Shown here piece by piece: positions 45,464 through 56,778 of a stretch of 64,000 bases of DNA; position 1 is the first letter of the stretch; each line of letters begins with the position of its first letter. Origin of the DNA: Clarkia xantiana subsp. parviflora (taxonomy: Eukaryota > Streptophyta > Magnoliopsida > Myrtales > Onagraceae). The stretch is taken from the NCBI GenBank assembly GCA_036873135.1, contig JAPTYO010000018.1, positions 12,267,503-12,331,502 on the forward strand, given 5' to 3'. Made by a program: the position numbers and the translations under genes. The notes beneath the pieces were generated by a model. The model saw only the letters and a program-made list of their open reading frames with translations, had not been told where the DNA came from and ran no database searches.

Positions 45464-45481
45464 TCCCACAGACGGCGCCAA
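45464..45481 (-). promoter_or_regulatory. Primer-binding site of gypsy-1
   Basis: On the minus strand 'ttggcgccgtctgtggga' follows the LTR end. GGCGCCGTC-type PBSs are common in plant Tat/Athila elements (tRNA-Asp-like at the first bases). Confidence 0.75.
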
Positions 45482-46199
45482 TGTTGGATCACGTTGGAAC
45501 TCCGGCACGGACTTTGACGGCAATCCTAGCTCCTTTGCTCCACGCAATCCTGCAAGAGGGGATAGACCGGGCGGTGACCCAGAATCCCTCTCCGATGCTT
45601 AAATGAGTGCCCAATACGAACTGGCAAGCAATAATCTCAAAGGGTATGTAATTCAACGTAAATCATCTGAGGTGACCTCTTGCCCTTTTATAGGCGAAGA
45701 GATGCCTCAGGTACCTGGTGAACCGTTAGGGGTGGTTAGCCCGTATCCCGCGTATCTCGGATGTGATCCCGCCTATCTAGGCCATGATCTCGCTTATCTC
45801 GGCCACGCCCCGCGTATCTCGGCCACGCTCCGTGTATCTCAACCACGTTCCGCGTATCTCGGCCACGCCCCGCGTATCTTGGCCTTATCCTCTGGTAACG
45901 AGTCCCGACTCCCGTCGGGGACTCCAGAGTTATCTCCTTGTGTCACCGCTCGAGGCCCCTCGTCATCGTGACAGGGCCAATCGTTCTCAGGGATTCGTCA
46001 TCGGGGCCTACTTAAAGGCTTCACATCGGGAGCTTCCAGCTCAGCTGTCGGGACCGACTCTGTCAGGGACCTTTCATCATCGGGTTACCGTCATCGGGAC
46101 CCTTCTCCTAGGTCATCTTGACCTTCATTTTGGGCCTGGTGGGCCTGTTTACCGTTTCCTCACCGTTAAAGGGCCTGACGGCTGTAGTCGAACCCATCA
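45482..46199 (-). mobile_element. 5' LTR of gypsy-1
   Basis: On the element strand TGATGGGTTCGACTACAGCC...CCAACGTGATCCAACA, 718 bp. TATA-like box in 'gcctataaaagggc' (element strand), about 45683-45696. Imperfect 'cgcgtatctcggccacgc' repeats lie at about 45755-45880 and recur in gypsy-2. The outer flank at 46200 is GTCTG, which has no match at 39321-39325, so no TSD. Confidence 0.9.
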
Positions 46200-47108
46200 G
46201 TCTGTTCCTACGAGTCAACTTCAGGGCAAGCGGGAATGTTACAGCCTGCTCTCGCGAGTCACCATTCAAGGACGAGTAGTACTGTTACAGTCTATTCCAA
46301 AGAGTCAAATTCACGCCAAACGGGACGGTTACAATCTTTTCTCGCAAGTCACCACTCAAATAATAAGTAGGACTGTTACAGTCTGTTCCTACAAGTCACA
46401 ACCGACAATCAGGATCTGAAGTTTTCCAGCTTCCTGAGAGTCAACCCTGACGAACGAAGCCTTAGTATTCAGCCTTCGCAAGTCACGCCACTAGAGGCAC
46501 TTCTCCAACGGACGCCACTAGAGGCTCGTCTCCGATACACGCCACTAGAGGCTTTTCCTTATCGCTCGCCACTGGAGGCCTTATCAATTAAGGTTTTATT
46601 GCACGCCACTGGAGGCTTTTTCTTGTCGCTTGCCACTGGAGGCATCATCGGTCAAGATTTTACTTTACTGCACCCCACTGGAGGCTTTACTTTTCCACAC
46701 GCCAATGGAGGCTTTACTTTTCCGCATGCCACTGGAGGTTTTACTTTCCGCACCGCCAACATGGGCACCGCCGACGGAGGTTCTATTTTCTGCACTACCA
46801 GTAGAGGCACCGCCAACAGGGGCACCGCCGACGGAGGTTCTATTTTCTGCACGACCGATGGAGGCACCGCCAACAGGGGCACCGTCGACCAAGGCTTTAC
46901 TTTTCTGCGCTACCAATAGAGGCACTGTCAACAGTGGCACCGCTGACAGAAGTTTAACTTTTTCGCACCGTTAATAAAGCCAAAGGCCACCTTGGAGACT
47001 TGTAGACCCGGAAGAAGATATACTTCCTAGCCAAAATTAGTGTTTACTCGTCTTTGGACAAACCCCCTCGAATGCATTCTACGGGAGTCCGTCCAAAGAG
47101 GGGCAAAC
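46200..47108 (+). repeat. 3' region of element A with 'gccactagaggc' repeats and PPT
   Basis: Collinear with 54230-55197 of B. Two repeat types: 'gttacagtctgttcctacgag' units (46200-46400) and many 20-45 bp units such as 'cacgccactggaggcttt' and 'caccgccaacaggggcacc' (46490-46960). It ends 'ccaaagaggggcaaac' (PPT) at 47093-47108. Frames such as 'APPTGAPPTEVLF' are the repeats in translation and not genes. Confidence 0.75.
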
Positions 47109-47541
47109 TGTAAAAGCCTAATTTTGGTACGCGCGACACGTATATAACACGTTCAAAAATGTTATGTGTAACGCGTTTAAAATTGAAAATATTTAAATAT
47201 GGAAGGTCACGGGGTTGCTAAAAATAGGCTTAGTTTAAATTTTGATAGTGTAGATGCATTTAATATTTTGTAAATATTCAGAAATATATGATATATATTT
47301 ATGGCAATATGCAATAAATATATATTCATAATTTTCGGAATTAATTAGTGTATATTAGGGAAAATATTATTTTCCTAATTTTAGGTGTTAATCTAGCTAT
47401 AAAAGGACCCCTTGTCAATGTAAAAACACACCAGAAAATAATAACACATATATTCTCGAAATCTGTGCAAATTTGTCTTCTTCTGCAAAAAAGTTTTTTT
47501 TTTAATCCTTTTCCCCGCTGCAGCTCCGGTCACCGGCGACC

Positions 47542-47606
<65 letters not shown>

Positions 47607-48509
47607 GCAGATTTCTTCGTCAGACCTCCACAAGACCACCGCGCCACCGGAGCTCCGCCTACCATCACCGTCACGCTCCGGCCACCCGTCGTTGCCCTCG
47701 CTGCCATCTCCGTCCACCGTGGTCTGTCCATTCCCAACCATCTACCGGACGTTCGCCGGCTTCTCTCTCCTCCGTCCAGTAAAGCCGCTGCGACCACCAT
47801 GCTCCGCTGCCACTGGGTCTTTGTCCGCCTCGCCCCATGCCGTCCGCTGCTCCGCCCATCGCCGACCACACCCACGCCGGAGCCTGTCTGGGTTGTCGGA
47901 GTTGCCAGCCCTCCCCCTCCATCGTCTCTGCAGGTCAAGTTTTTTTTTTTTTTTTTTTTTAGTTTATTATATAATTTTATTATTATATTTTAGGTTTTAT
48001 ATTATTATTATTATGTCATAATTAATTAATAATTGTAATGTAATTACTTAAATTTAATAAATAGTTTGAATATAATTGTTTAAATTTAATTAGTAGTTTA
48101 ATTGTAGTTGACTAAATTTAATTTAATAGCATGTTAGAAGTTTTATTTTAGTATTTTAGATTTCATTTTTATTAGGAGTTTTAGATAATAATTTATTTTT
48201 AGACTTAGATAATATTTTGCACATGATAGAAATTTAATTAAATATTGGCATCGTTAGATTAATTTGTGACATGTGTTCAAATAGTGAAATTGGTAAATTT
48301 GTGAATTGAGTACCGAAAGGGCGTGATTAATTCCATGTGTTTTAATTCGTAATAGAACCCCCGAACTCGAATTTCTTATCGTAGACCGATTTTATACCTA
48401 GGTGTTTAATTCGTTAGTCGCTTAGGTAAATTTAGGATTTTAGTTAGCCTAACAATTAAATAGTGGCGACTCTTTTCATAATCCACGTTTTCAAAACGTA
48501 AATCGCCGT
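47109..48509 (+). mobile_element. LTR-A2, missing its last bases
   Basis: TGTAAAAGCCTAATTTTGG... near-identical to LTR-A1, with TATA at about 47397-47406, (CT)n at 47544-47604, the same GC-rich core ending CTCTGCAG|GTCAAG at 47933, and the AT-rich right part. It stops at 'aaatcgccgt', about 23 bp before the expected LTR end, and runs into an inverted copy of 3'-region sequence. Confidence 0.88.
47544..47604. repeat. (CT)n microsatellite in LTR-A2
   Basis: About 30 CT units, against about 41 in LTR-A1. Confidence 0.97.
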
Positions 48510-49542
48510 TGGAGAATTGCCTCTAGTGGCGTGACTTGCGAAGGCTGAATACTAAGGCTTCGTTTGTCGGGGTTGACTCTCAGGAAGCTGGAAAACTTCA
48601 GATCCTGATGGTTGTGACTTGTAGGAAAAGACTATAACAGTCCTACTCATCATTTGAGTGGTGACTTGCGAGAACAGGCAGTAACCGTCCCGTTTGCTGT
48701 GAATTTGACTCGTAGGAACAGACTGTAACAGTCCTACTCGTTCTTGAATGGTGACTCGCGAGAACAGACTGTAACCGTCCCGCTTGCCGTGAAGTTGACT
48801 TTGGAAGACGCTGTGTTGTAGAAAATACGCTTGTGTTTGTCCCTAAATTTTTGCCTAAATTGTGCATGGTGCGACAACCTAGCGGGATCTTTTTTTTTTT
48901 TTTTTAAATTCTCTCTTATTCTCTCCTTTTGCCACGGTCGATTGAGAGATTTCCGACCGTGCCCCTCGGTTTTCTTATTTTATCTCCTTTTGCCATGATT
49001 GCAATTTCTGAACTTGCAACCATGCCTCTCATTTCCTGATTTTGCCTAGGTCGCCCTTTCGAGTTTTCAACCTAGCGGAAGCGCTCTTTATATGGTAGCC
49101 GATCAAACGGTGGCTGTGGGAGCTCTTTTGATTGTAGCCATTTGGAGGGTGGCTGTGGCCCTTCATTCCTCGTCTCTGATACGGGAAACACTCATTGTAT
49201 GTAACCATTTTGAGGGTGGTTGTGGCCCTTTCATTTAATATCCGCAATCAATGTTCCGGGATTGCTCTTTTGACCGTAGCCGTTTGAGGGACGACTGTGA
49301 CCCTTTCTTTTATTTCCCGCCCTCACCGGTTTCGCGAGATCACTCTTTTTGTGTAGCCATTTTAAGGGTGGCTGTGGCCCTTTTTATTCTCCCGCCCTCA
49401 TTGGGTTCACGGGGTCACTTTTTTATTCGTAGCCGTTTGGAGGGTGGTTGTGGCCCTTTCACCTATTTCCCGCTTTTGATGTTGCAGGAGCGCTCTTTAT
49501 CTGTAGCCATTTGAAGGGTGGCTGTGACCCTAAAAAAATGAG
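48506..49542 (-). repeat. Inverted copy of the element 3' region
   Basis: Reverse complement of about 53245-54480. The same landmarks occur in reverse: 'gcgtgacttgcgaaggctga', 'gactgtaacagtcctactc', 'gtgcatggtgcgacaacctag', 'gtcgattgagagatttccgacc', and the 65-75 bp 'agccgtttgagggtggctgtggccc' repeats. The left joint shares CCGT with LTR-A2. The right joint lies in a T/TTA-rich stretch. Confidence 0.85.

Positions 49543-49617
<75 letters not shown>
49543..49617. repeat. (TTA)n microsatellite
   Basis: About 25 units at the broken left end of LTR-B1. LTR-B2 has about 9 units at 55954-55981. Confidence 0.95.
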
Positions 49618-49620
<3 letters not shown>

Positions 49621-50172
49621 ATTCTGTTATTATATTATTATTATTATATTATATTTAATTAGATGTTCAAATGTAATTAGATAAATTTGATTAGGTAGAA
49701 TGTTTAATTATTCAAGTTGTATGTATGATTGAATATGTATTAAGTTGTGTATGTATTTAATCATGTTAGATAATTATGGGCTTTAGATTTTGTCCTAATT
49801 AGGACTTATAGATTATAATTAATTTTTAGATTTAGGATTATATTTGATAATATCTTTTGCATATGATGAAATTTGATTAGTTTTGACATTGTTAGATTAA
49901 TTTAGTGTAATGTATGTATAAGCAATAAAATTGGCAAATTTGTGAATTGAGTACCAAAAGGGCGTGATTAATTCCATGAGTTTTAATTCGTAACAGAACC
50001 CCCGAACTCGTATTTCTGATCATAGACTGATTTAATACCTAGGTGTTTAATTAGTTATTCGCTTAGGTAATTTAGGATTCTAGTTAGCCTAATAATTAAC
50101 TAGTGGCGACTCTTTTCAACATTGCACTTTTTCAAAACGTATTTCGCCATAGATCGGATTTTAGGTCCGACA
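49543..50172 (+). mobile_element. LTR-B1, right half only
   Basis: Begins inside a long (TTA)n (49543-49617) and then follows LTR-B2 (55954-56531) closely to the end GGTCCGACA. The left half, including promoter and GC-rich core, is missing. Followed three bases later by a PBS. Confidence 0.85.
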
Positions 50173-50175
50173 ATT

Positions 50176-50193
50176 TGGCGACTCTGCTGGGGA
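50176..50193 (+). promoter_or_regulatory. Primer-binding site of element B (tRNA-Arg type)
   Basis: 'tggcgactctgctgggga' three bases after LTR-B1. A one-base difference from element A. Confidence 0.85.
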
Positions 50194-50620
50194 TGATTTA
50201 GAGGGTTCGAGCTCATTATATTCTCTCATTGCCATGCTTTTTGAGTTTTTATTTTATTTTATTATCTTCACCGTTCTAACTTTATTTTTTTGTGACAGGT
50301 ACATATTTTTAGAGTTATTAACTAACATTTTCTTTTTTGTGGCATTGTTTGAATTCGCACACACCACTTTAGTGTAATATCCAAAATGCCTAAAACCCAG
50401 GGCAACTAGGAACCCCGGAGAGTTAGTAAGGGTACGACCGCGCGGCCGAGCCGCCGGAACGACTCAGAACAACTTCACTCGCTTGTGAAGGTCTTATGAA
50501 CCCTGTGATGGGGTGAGGAAACCACCTTGCCGGGAACCTATCAGTGGAACCTACCTTGTAGAGCAAAGCCACAGATTTTTTACCCCCTAGCATGTTGTGT
50601 TTTATCAGTGTTTTTTTTGT
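50194..50620 (+). other. Leader of element B
   Basis: Non-coding and collinear with A up to 'gccgccggaacgactca', then continues 'gaacaacttcactcgc...aaccaccttgccgggaacc'. An acceptor-like 'tttttttgtgacag|gtaca' is at about 50298. Confidence 0.65.
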
Positions 50621-51660
50621 TGTTGTAAAAAAGAGTCGTCAGGAAAACTGTAAGTTTTTTTTAACTGTGTAATTTTTAATCTCATGCATTCATCTTCTTG
50701 CATTTTTAAAAAAAAAAAAAAAAAAACTTTTTTTCAGCTAAGTGGTCGGACATTTTGAAATTTTCTTTCCGAACGTGCATTTTGTATGCATTTTTTTAAA
50801 AAAAAACCTCATACCTAATTTTTTTTATTTCAAACTTGCGTTTCATACGCATTATTTTTTTTCTTAAAAAAACTCTTCAGGTATGTTGTGATTTTGATTA
50901 GCGCGTCGCGCATGCAAAAACATTTTAGAAAAAATTGTGATTCCTTTTTAGCTATTAGAGCTTCTAATTTCGAACGTGCATTCCACATGCATCATTTCAA
51001 AAAAACTTTTTACCTGAATTGTTTTATTTTTAAATAATGCATCAAATATAAATTAATTTAAAAAAACTTTTTAGATAAATCGTAAGCTCTCTTAGTTTTA
51101 GAGCTCTTTGTTTAAAAAAAAAACCTTTTACCTGAATTTTTTTTTAAATGTGCATCTCATATGCATTATTTTCGAAAAAAACCTTTCAGGTAAATTGTAA
51201 TTTTCTTAGTTGTGGAACTTTTATTTTTAAGTTAGCATCTTGTATTTATTGTTGTGCATTTAGGCATTCTTTTAAAAAAAAAATTCACCTGATTTTTTAA
51301 TCTTGAGCAACCAAGATGCATTTTTTTTTCTTCGTTAAAAAAACAAAAAAATCTTTTCAGATAGCTTGTAAGTTTTCTTAACTGTACAAATTTCATCTCA
51401 TGTACATCTCATAGGCATTGATTTAGGAAAAACATTTTTAGATAGATTGTAAATCTCTTCTTAGTTGTTGAGTTTTTAATTCTAAACATGCATTGAATTT
51501 GCATTTCTTTTTATAAAAAAAACTTTACCTGAATTTTTCATTCCGTACATGCATTCAATATGTACTCGTCAGGTAAGCTGTAAACTTTTAAAAAAATTAA
51601 ACAGTAGAATTTTAAATTTCGAGCATGCATGAGCATTTTTTAAAAAAACTCAAAGTGTCA
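50621..51660 (+). repeat. Degenerate array with 'cgtgcattncatatgcatt' and 'ttcaggtaa...ttacctgaa' words
   Basis: About eight to ten poorly conserved units of roughly 100-130 bp. Recurring parts are '(a/t)acrtgcattn(c/g)atatgcat', runs of A and T, 'ctttacctgaattttt' and 'cttttcaggtaaattgtaa'. The last two are partly reverse complements of each other. No coding. Confidence 0.55.
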
Positions 51661-53244
51661 TTCATTTTTTATCCGAGGTGTATAATACTTTTTCGACAAG
51701 ATCTTCATTTCAACCTTCGCGTGAGTTAGTGTTTAAAAAAAAGATATTTGATTCTATTTTTTTGAAAAAAAATTGTTTAACTGTACGGTTGAGTGCGACT
51801 GTTCGAATTTAAACAAAGGACGAGAAAACCTTTTTTTAAAAAACTTTGTGTTGAGCATCTGTCCTGCGTTCGAGCCAGATAGTGCACTCAACAAACTCAG
51901 TAAACTCCATGATGGTGCAACACACCTTAGATCATAAATTTTGATTCATTTTTAAAAATCAATCAAAATTACGAAATTAATGACATTAGAGTTATCAAAA
52001 AAATCATGCACGACTTCATTTTTTCTTTATACTAACTTTCATGTTTGGTCTTTTCAGGTACCCTTGGTTAGGTATCTTGCACATACGAGCTGTGTCGGCC
52101 AGATGGGGCAACAAAAAAGAACATGCATCCATCAAGTTGCATGAAGCACAAATTGCGCACTCGGGATATCCAACGCTCAGGTACGATGAATTGTACTTGA
52201 TTTTTCTTTTAGATTTAAGTTACCCTTACTCTTTTTGCAGATCAGATGACTATTTCAACCAAGGTCACAACTAGTGAAACGTGACTGCTTCAAAGAACTT
52301 CCATGCCAAAATTCCACCTACCATGTATGGAATTCATACGCGTCCACAAACCAAGCCGTACATCTATTTTACGGCGAGGTCTAAAGCAATCAACGGTAGC
52401 CAAGGGGCATCTCCCATTGAGATAGGACATGTCCGAATATGAAAAATATCTAGAGATCATCAAGGGTCCCCAGAAGATTCAACGTGCCGATCAATGAACA
52501 TTTTAGATGTCAAGCAAAGAAAACATTGTTGTTGGTGCCTTCCATCAGAGGTCCAGGGGCATTTACTTTCCGGCAGGTGCTCATATAGAAGTTGCGATTT
52601 CTAGATGGAGTAGGAAAATCAGGACATGCAGCAGGTCCAGTCGCATAGCGAGCACATTTCCCCACTAGAAAAATCCAAACACCCAGGTAAGAAAAGTTGT
52701 GATCATTTTTATCCCCGAAATTTGAGTTTTTCCTTAATCATTGTGCAGTTTGGATAATCATCATAATCAAAGCCCCGAAGAGCACATCTCGTGCGTGACC
52801 CTTTGCTCGCCGCAAGCTGTTGAATTTATCCCAGATACCTCATGCGATATCTATGGCCAAATTTACCATATGCGGACTACTGTGCCAAGCTCAACACCAT
52901 CCATGTGTGTTCATCAACCAGACCATTCATACAGAATGTGACGAGCCTAACCTGATTGGTGCTAGCTGTGGGGCATCCCCAGACGAGATTGAGCAATAGC
53001 CGGGGAACTTGAGAAGCCGAGATTAGAAATCACTGGCTATGTCATTCATTGGACGTACGGTCCATCCAGGGCGTCGACACGACCGACGTTTAGACTCAAT
53101 TAACTGAGTCGTTCTCTAGAAGGTTTTTTCAATCTGCCACTAGGGGGCATGTACGTAATTATTGTTGATTATTTTCGTTAAATTTTCTTTTCCAAAAAAG
53201 AAGCAAAAAAACAAAAAAAGCAAAAAAGCAAGAAAAAAAAAACT
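51661..53244 (+). other. Exon/intron-like non-coding interior of element B
   Basis: GC-balanced blocks are separated by short AT-rich pieces with canonical borders. 'ttttcag' ends at 52057, then a block to '...cgctcag' at 52180; AT piece 52181-52240 ends 'ctttttgcag'; block 52241-52686 ends 'acccag|gtaagaa'; AT piece 52687-52748 ends 'attgtgcag'; a block follows to about 53150. No long frame crosses the joined blocks that I can recognise, and frames within blocks contain stops. It could be decayed captured gene sequence or derivatives of the CAGGTAA repeat array next to it. Confidence 0.4.
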
Positions 53245-55197
53245 CATATTTTTTAGGGTTACAGCCACCCTTCAAATGGCTACAGATAAAGAGCACTCCT
53301 GCAACATAAAAAGCGGGAAATAGGTGAAAGGGCCACAGCCACCCTCCAAACGGCTACGAATCAAAAAGTGACCCCGCGAACCCTGTGAGGGCGGGAGAAT
53401 AAAAAGGGCCACAGCCACCCTTAAAATGGCTACACAAAAAGAGTGATCTCGCGAAACCGGTGAGGGCGGGAAAATAAAAGAAAGGGCCACAGTCGTCCCT
53501 CAAACGGCTACAGTCAAAAGAGCAATCCCGGAACATTGATGACGGATATTAAATGAAAGGGCCACAACCACCCTCAAAATGGTTACATACAAAGAGTGTT
53601 TTCCATATCAGAGACGAGGAATGAAGGGCCACAGCCACCCTCCAAATGGCTACAATCAAAAGAGCTCCCGCAACATTGAAGACGGTGAGAAAAAGGTCAC
53701 AGTCACTCTCCAAATGGCTACAAATACTCCCGCATTGAGGCAGAAAATGAAGTACGGGTCACATCCACCGTTTGATCGGCTGCCATATAAAGAGCGCTTC
53801 CGCTATGTTGAAAACTCGAAAGGGCAATCTAGGCAAAATCAGGAAATGAGAGGCATGGTTGCAAGTTCAGAAATTGCAATCATGGCAAAAGGAGAGAAAA
53901 TAAGAAAACCGAGGGGCACGGTCGGAAATCTCTCAATCGACCGTGGCAAAAGGAGATAATAAGAGAGAATTTAAAAAAAAAAAAAAAAAGATCCTGCTAG
54001 GTTGTCGCACCATGCACAATTTAGGCAAAAATTTAGGGACAAACACAAGCGTATTTTTTACGACACAGCGTCTTCCAAAGTCAACTTCACGACAAGCGGG
54101 ACGGTTACAGTCTATTCTCGCGAGTCACCATTCAAGGACGAGTAGGACTGTTACAGCCTGTTCCTACGAGTCAAATTCACGGCAAACGGGACGGTTACAG
54201 TCTGCTCTCGTGAGTCACCATTCAAGGATGAGTAGGACTGTTACAGTCTGTTCCTACGAGTCAAATTCACGGCAAACGGGACGGTTACTGTTTGTTCACG
54301 CAAGTCACCACTCAAATGATGAGTAGGACTGTTACAGTCTGTTCCTACAAGTCACAACCATCAGGATCAGAAGTTTTCCAGCTTCCTAAGAGTCAACCCC
54401 GAAAAACGAAACATTAGTATTCAGCCTTCGCAAGTCACGCCACTAGAGGCACTTCTCCAACGGACTCCACTAGAGGCTCTTCTCCGACATGCGCCGCTAG
54501 AGGCATCGCCAAAGGGTCTCCGGTACGGTCTGACGTAGAGGTCTTCCGCCAATAGAGATATCACCAGAGGTTTTCCGGTACGGCCTGACGTAGAGGTCTT
54601 CCGTTACCACTCGCCACTAGAGGCATCACCAAAGGTTCTCCGGTACGGTCTGACGTAGAGGGCTTTCGCCACCAGAGATATCACCAGAGGTTTTCCGGTA
54701 CGGTCTGACGTAGAGGTTTTTCCGTTACCACTCGCCACTAGAGGCGTCACCAGAGGTTGTTGGTACTGTCTGACGTAGAGGTCTTCTGTTACCAATCATC
54801 ACCAAAGGTTTTACTTTATTGCACGCCACTGGAGGCTTTACTTTTCCGCACGCCACTGGAGGCTTTACTTTCTGCACCGCCAACGCAGGCACCGCCAACA
54901 GGGGCACCGCCAACCGAGGCTTTACTTTTCTGCACTACCAATGGAAGCACTGCCAATAGGGGCACCGCCGACGGAGGTTCTACTTTCTACATCGCCAACA
55001 GGGGCACGCTAATAGAGGCACCGCCAACAGGGGCACCGCCTCTACTTTTTTGCACTTTTCGAAATAAGCCAGGATTTTCCTTGAAGATTCGAAGACTCGA
55101 AAGAAGATATACTTCCCAACCAAAATTAGTGTTTACTCGTCTTTGGACAAATCCCCTCGAACTTGTTCTACGGGAATTCGCTCAAAGAGGGGCAAGC
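53245..55197 (+). repeat. 3' region of element B with three tandem-repeat types and PPT
   Basis: In order: 65-75 bp units with 'gggccacagccaccctcaaa' and 'ggctaca' (53255-53770); two to three 90-bp units 'gacggttacagtctattctcgcgag...ggcaaac' (54095-54350); then 'gtctgacgtagaggtcttcc' and 'gccactagaggc' units (54430-55050). It ends 'tcaaagaggggcaagc' (PPT) at 55182-55197. The first 1.2 kb also exists inverted at 48506-49542. Confidence 0.8.
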
Positions 55198-55951
55198 TGT
55201 AAACACCTAATTTTGGTCCGCGCGTAGCACGTTAAAAATGTCATATGTGACGCGTCAAAAAAAGGAAGTATTTAAATATGGAAGGTCGCGAAGTTTCTAA
55301 AGATAGGATTGAATTAAAATAGGATAGTGTATATGCATTATTTATTGTAAAATATTTAGAAAATATATTATGTGTATTTATGGTGAAATACAAAAATATA
55401 TATGTATATTTTCGGAATATTAAATGCATATATTTTTCAGATTTTATTTTCCTAGTTTAGGGGTCCTAGTTTAGCTATAAATAGGGTCCTTTTACATGTA
55501 AAAAAAAAGACACCACAACATCAGAAAATAATAATACAACTCTGTCTTGTAATTCGTGCATTTTTGTCTCCTAGTGAAAAAGTTTTTTTTTTTTTTTAAT
55601 TTCACCGGTCCCGACTGCTAACCTACCCTCCAGCCGCCGGAACCTCCAGCTCCACCACACCCTCCGCCAGATCTCGGTTCCCTCTATCCCTCGCAAGCCG
55701 CCCGGCGCCGGCGTTCCGCCCCTGCTGATCAGCCACCCATCGCCGCCGCTCGTAGCTACCGGAAGCTACGCCCGCCGCCACCAGCTCTCTGCCCCGCTCA
55801 CCTGGAAGCTTGGTTCGCCGGAGTTGTGCCGTCTTCCCGGAAGCTCGCCTGCCCGATCCACCCTCGACCGCGTCCGACCGCTGCCGCGCTGCCGCTGGTT
55901 CCTGCTCCGACGAGGAGCTCCATTGCTGCCTTGCAGGTAGATCCCGTTTTA

Positions 55952-55982
<31 letters not shown>

Positions 55983-56531
55983 CTGTTATTATATTATTAT
56001 TATTATATTATATTTAATTAGATGTTCAAATGTAATTAGATAAATTTGATTAGACAGAATGTTTAATTATTCATGTTGTATGTATGATTGAATATGTATT
56101 AAGTTCTGTATGTATTTAAACATGTTAGATAATTTTGGGCTTTAGATTTTGTCCTAATTAGGACTTATAGATTATAATTAATTTTTAGATTTGAGATTAT
56201 ATTTGATAATATCTTTTGCATATGATGAAATTTGATTAGTTTTGACATTGTTAGATTAATTTAGTGTTATGTATGTATAAGCAATAAAATTGGCAAATTT
56301 GTGAATTGAGTACTAAAATGGCGTGATTAATTCCATGAGTTTTAATTCGTAACAGAACCCCCGAACTCGTATTTCTGACCGTAGACTGATTTAATACCTA
56401 GGTGTTTAATTAGTTATTCGCTTAGGTAATTTAGGATTCTAGTTAGCCTAATAATTAACTAGTGGCGACTCTTTTCAAAATTGCACGTTTTCAAAACGTA
56501 TTTCGCCATAGATCGGATTTTAGGTCCGACA
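55198..56531 (+). mobile_element. LTR-B2 (about 1334 bp)
   Basis: TGTAAACACCTAATTTTGG...TTTTAGGTCCGACA. The ends resemble LTR-A, but the GC-rich core (about 55600-55936) is unrelated to that of A. TATA 'ctataaatag' is at about 55475-55484. The core ends GCCTTGCAG|GTAGATC at 55936. (TTA)n at 55954-55981. Followed by TSD CCAAA. Confidence 0.9.
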
Positions 56532-56536
56532 CCAAA

Positions 56537-56778
56537 TATTTTTTTGATAGTAACAACTCATACATTCCTTATCATCTCAAACTGAACCATTATCTTAAAA
56601 AGGATCAAAAAATAGAATTAGTTCAATCAACAACATCTTTCTTAGCTTCAGAAGCAATGTTGCTTGCTTGCTGCGAAAAAATAAACCACCATGGATGCAT
56701 GTCTAGAGAGATAGGACTGGCCTCGGAGTCAAACTGACCTCAAAAGGCTTCCAAAAGCCGATTTTGCATCTTTAATAG
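56537..56778. other. Non-element sequence right of the composite, possibly host DNA
   Basis: No match to the elements. Presumably the right flank of the original target, continuous with 37533-37589. On the minus strand it contains a short frame 'FSQQASNIASEAKKDVVD' ending in a stop. I cannot tell whether it is real. Confidence 0.35.

Larger units (their letters stand above)
37595..56531 (+). mobile_element. Composite LTR element A-B with outer TSD CCAAA
   Basis: The outer ends are TGTAAACACC (37595) and GGTCCGACA (56531). Identical CCAAA flanks lie at 37590-37594 and 56532-56536. Inside are, in order: LTR-A1, PBS, leader, gypsy-1, A-type 3' region, LTR-A2 (short by about 23 bp), an inverted segment, the right half of LTR-B1, PBS, leader, non-coding interior, 3' region, LTR-B2. 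No gag or pol belongs to A or B themselves. The tRNA-Arg-type PBS and long LTRs resemble Tat/Ogre-group non-autonomous elements. Confidence 0.7.

Noticed and set aside
46599..46974. Frames encoding repeated APPTGAPPTEVLF or GGAP-type peptides, both strands
   Set aside because: They are translations of the 'caccgccaacaggggcacc' tandem repeats before the PPT. Frames on both strands and no start context.
49251..49684. Frame ending in a long poly-Leu run
   Set aside because: The Leu run is the (TTA)n microsatellite. The rest is the 65-75 bp tandem repeat in translation.
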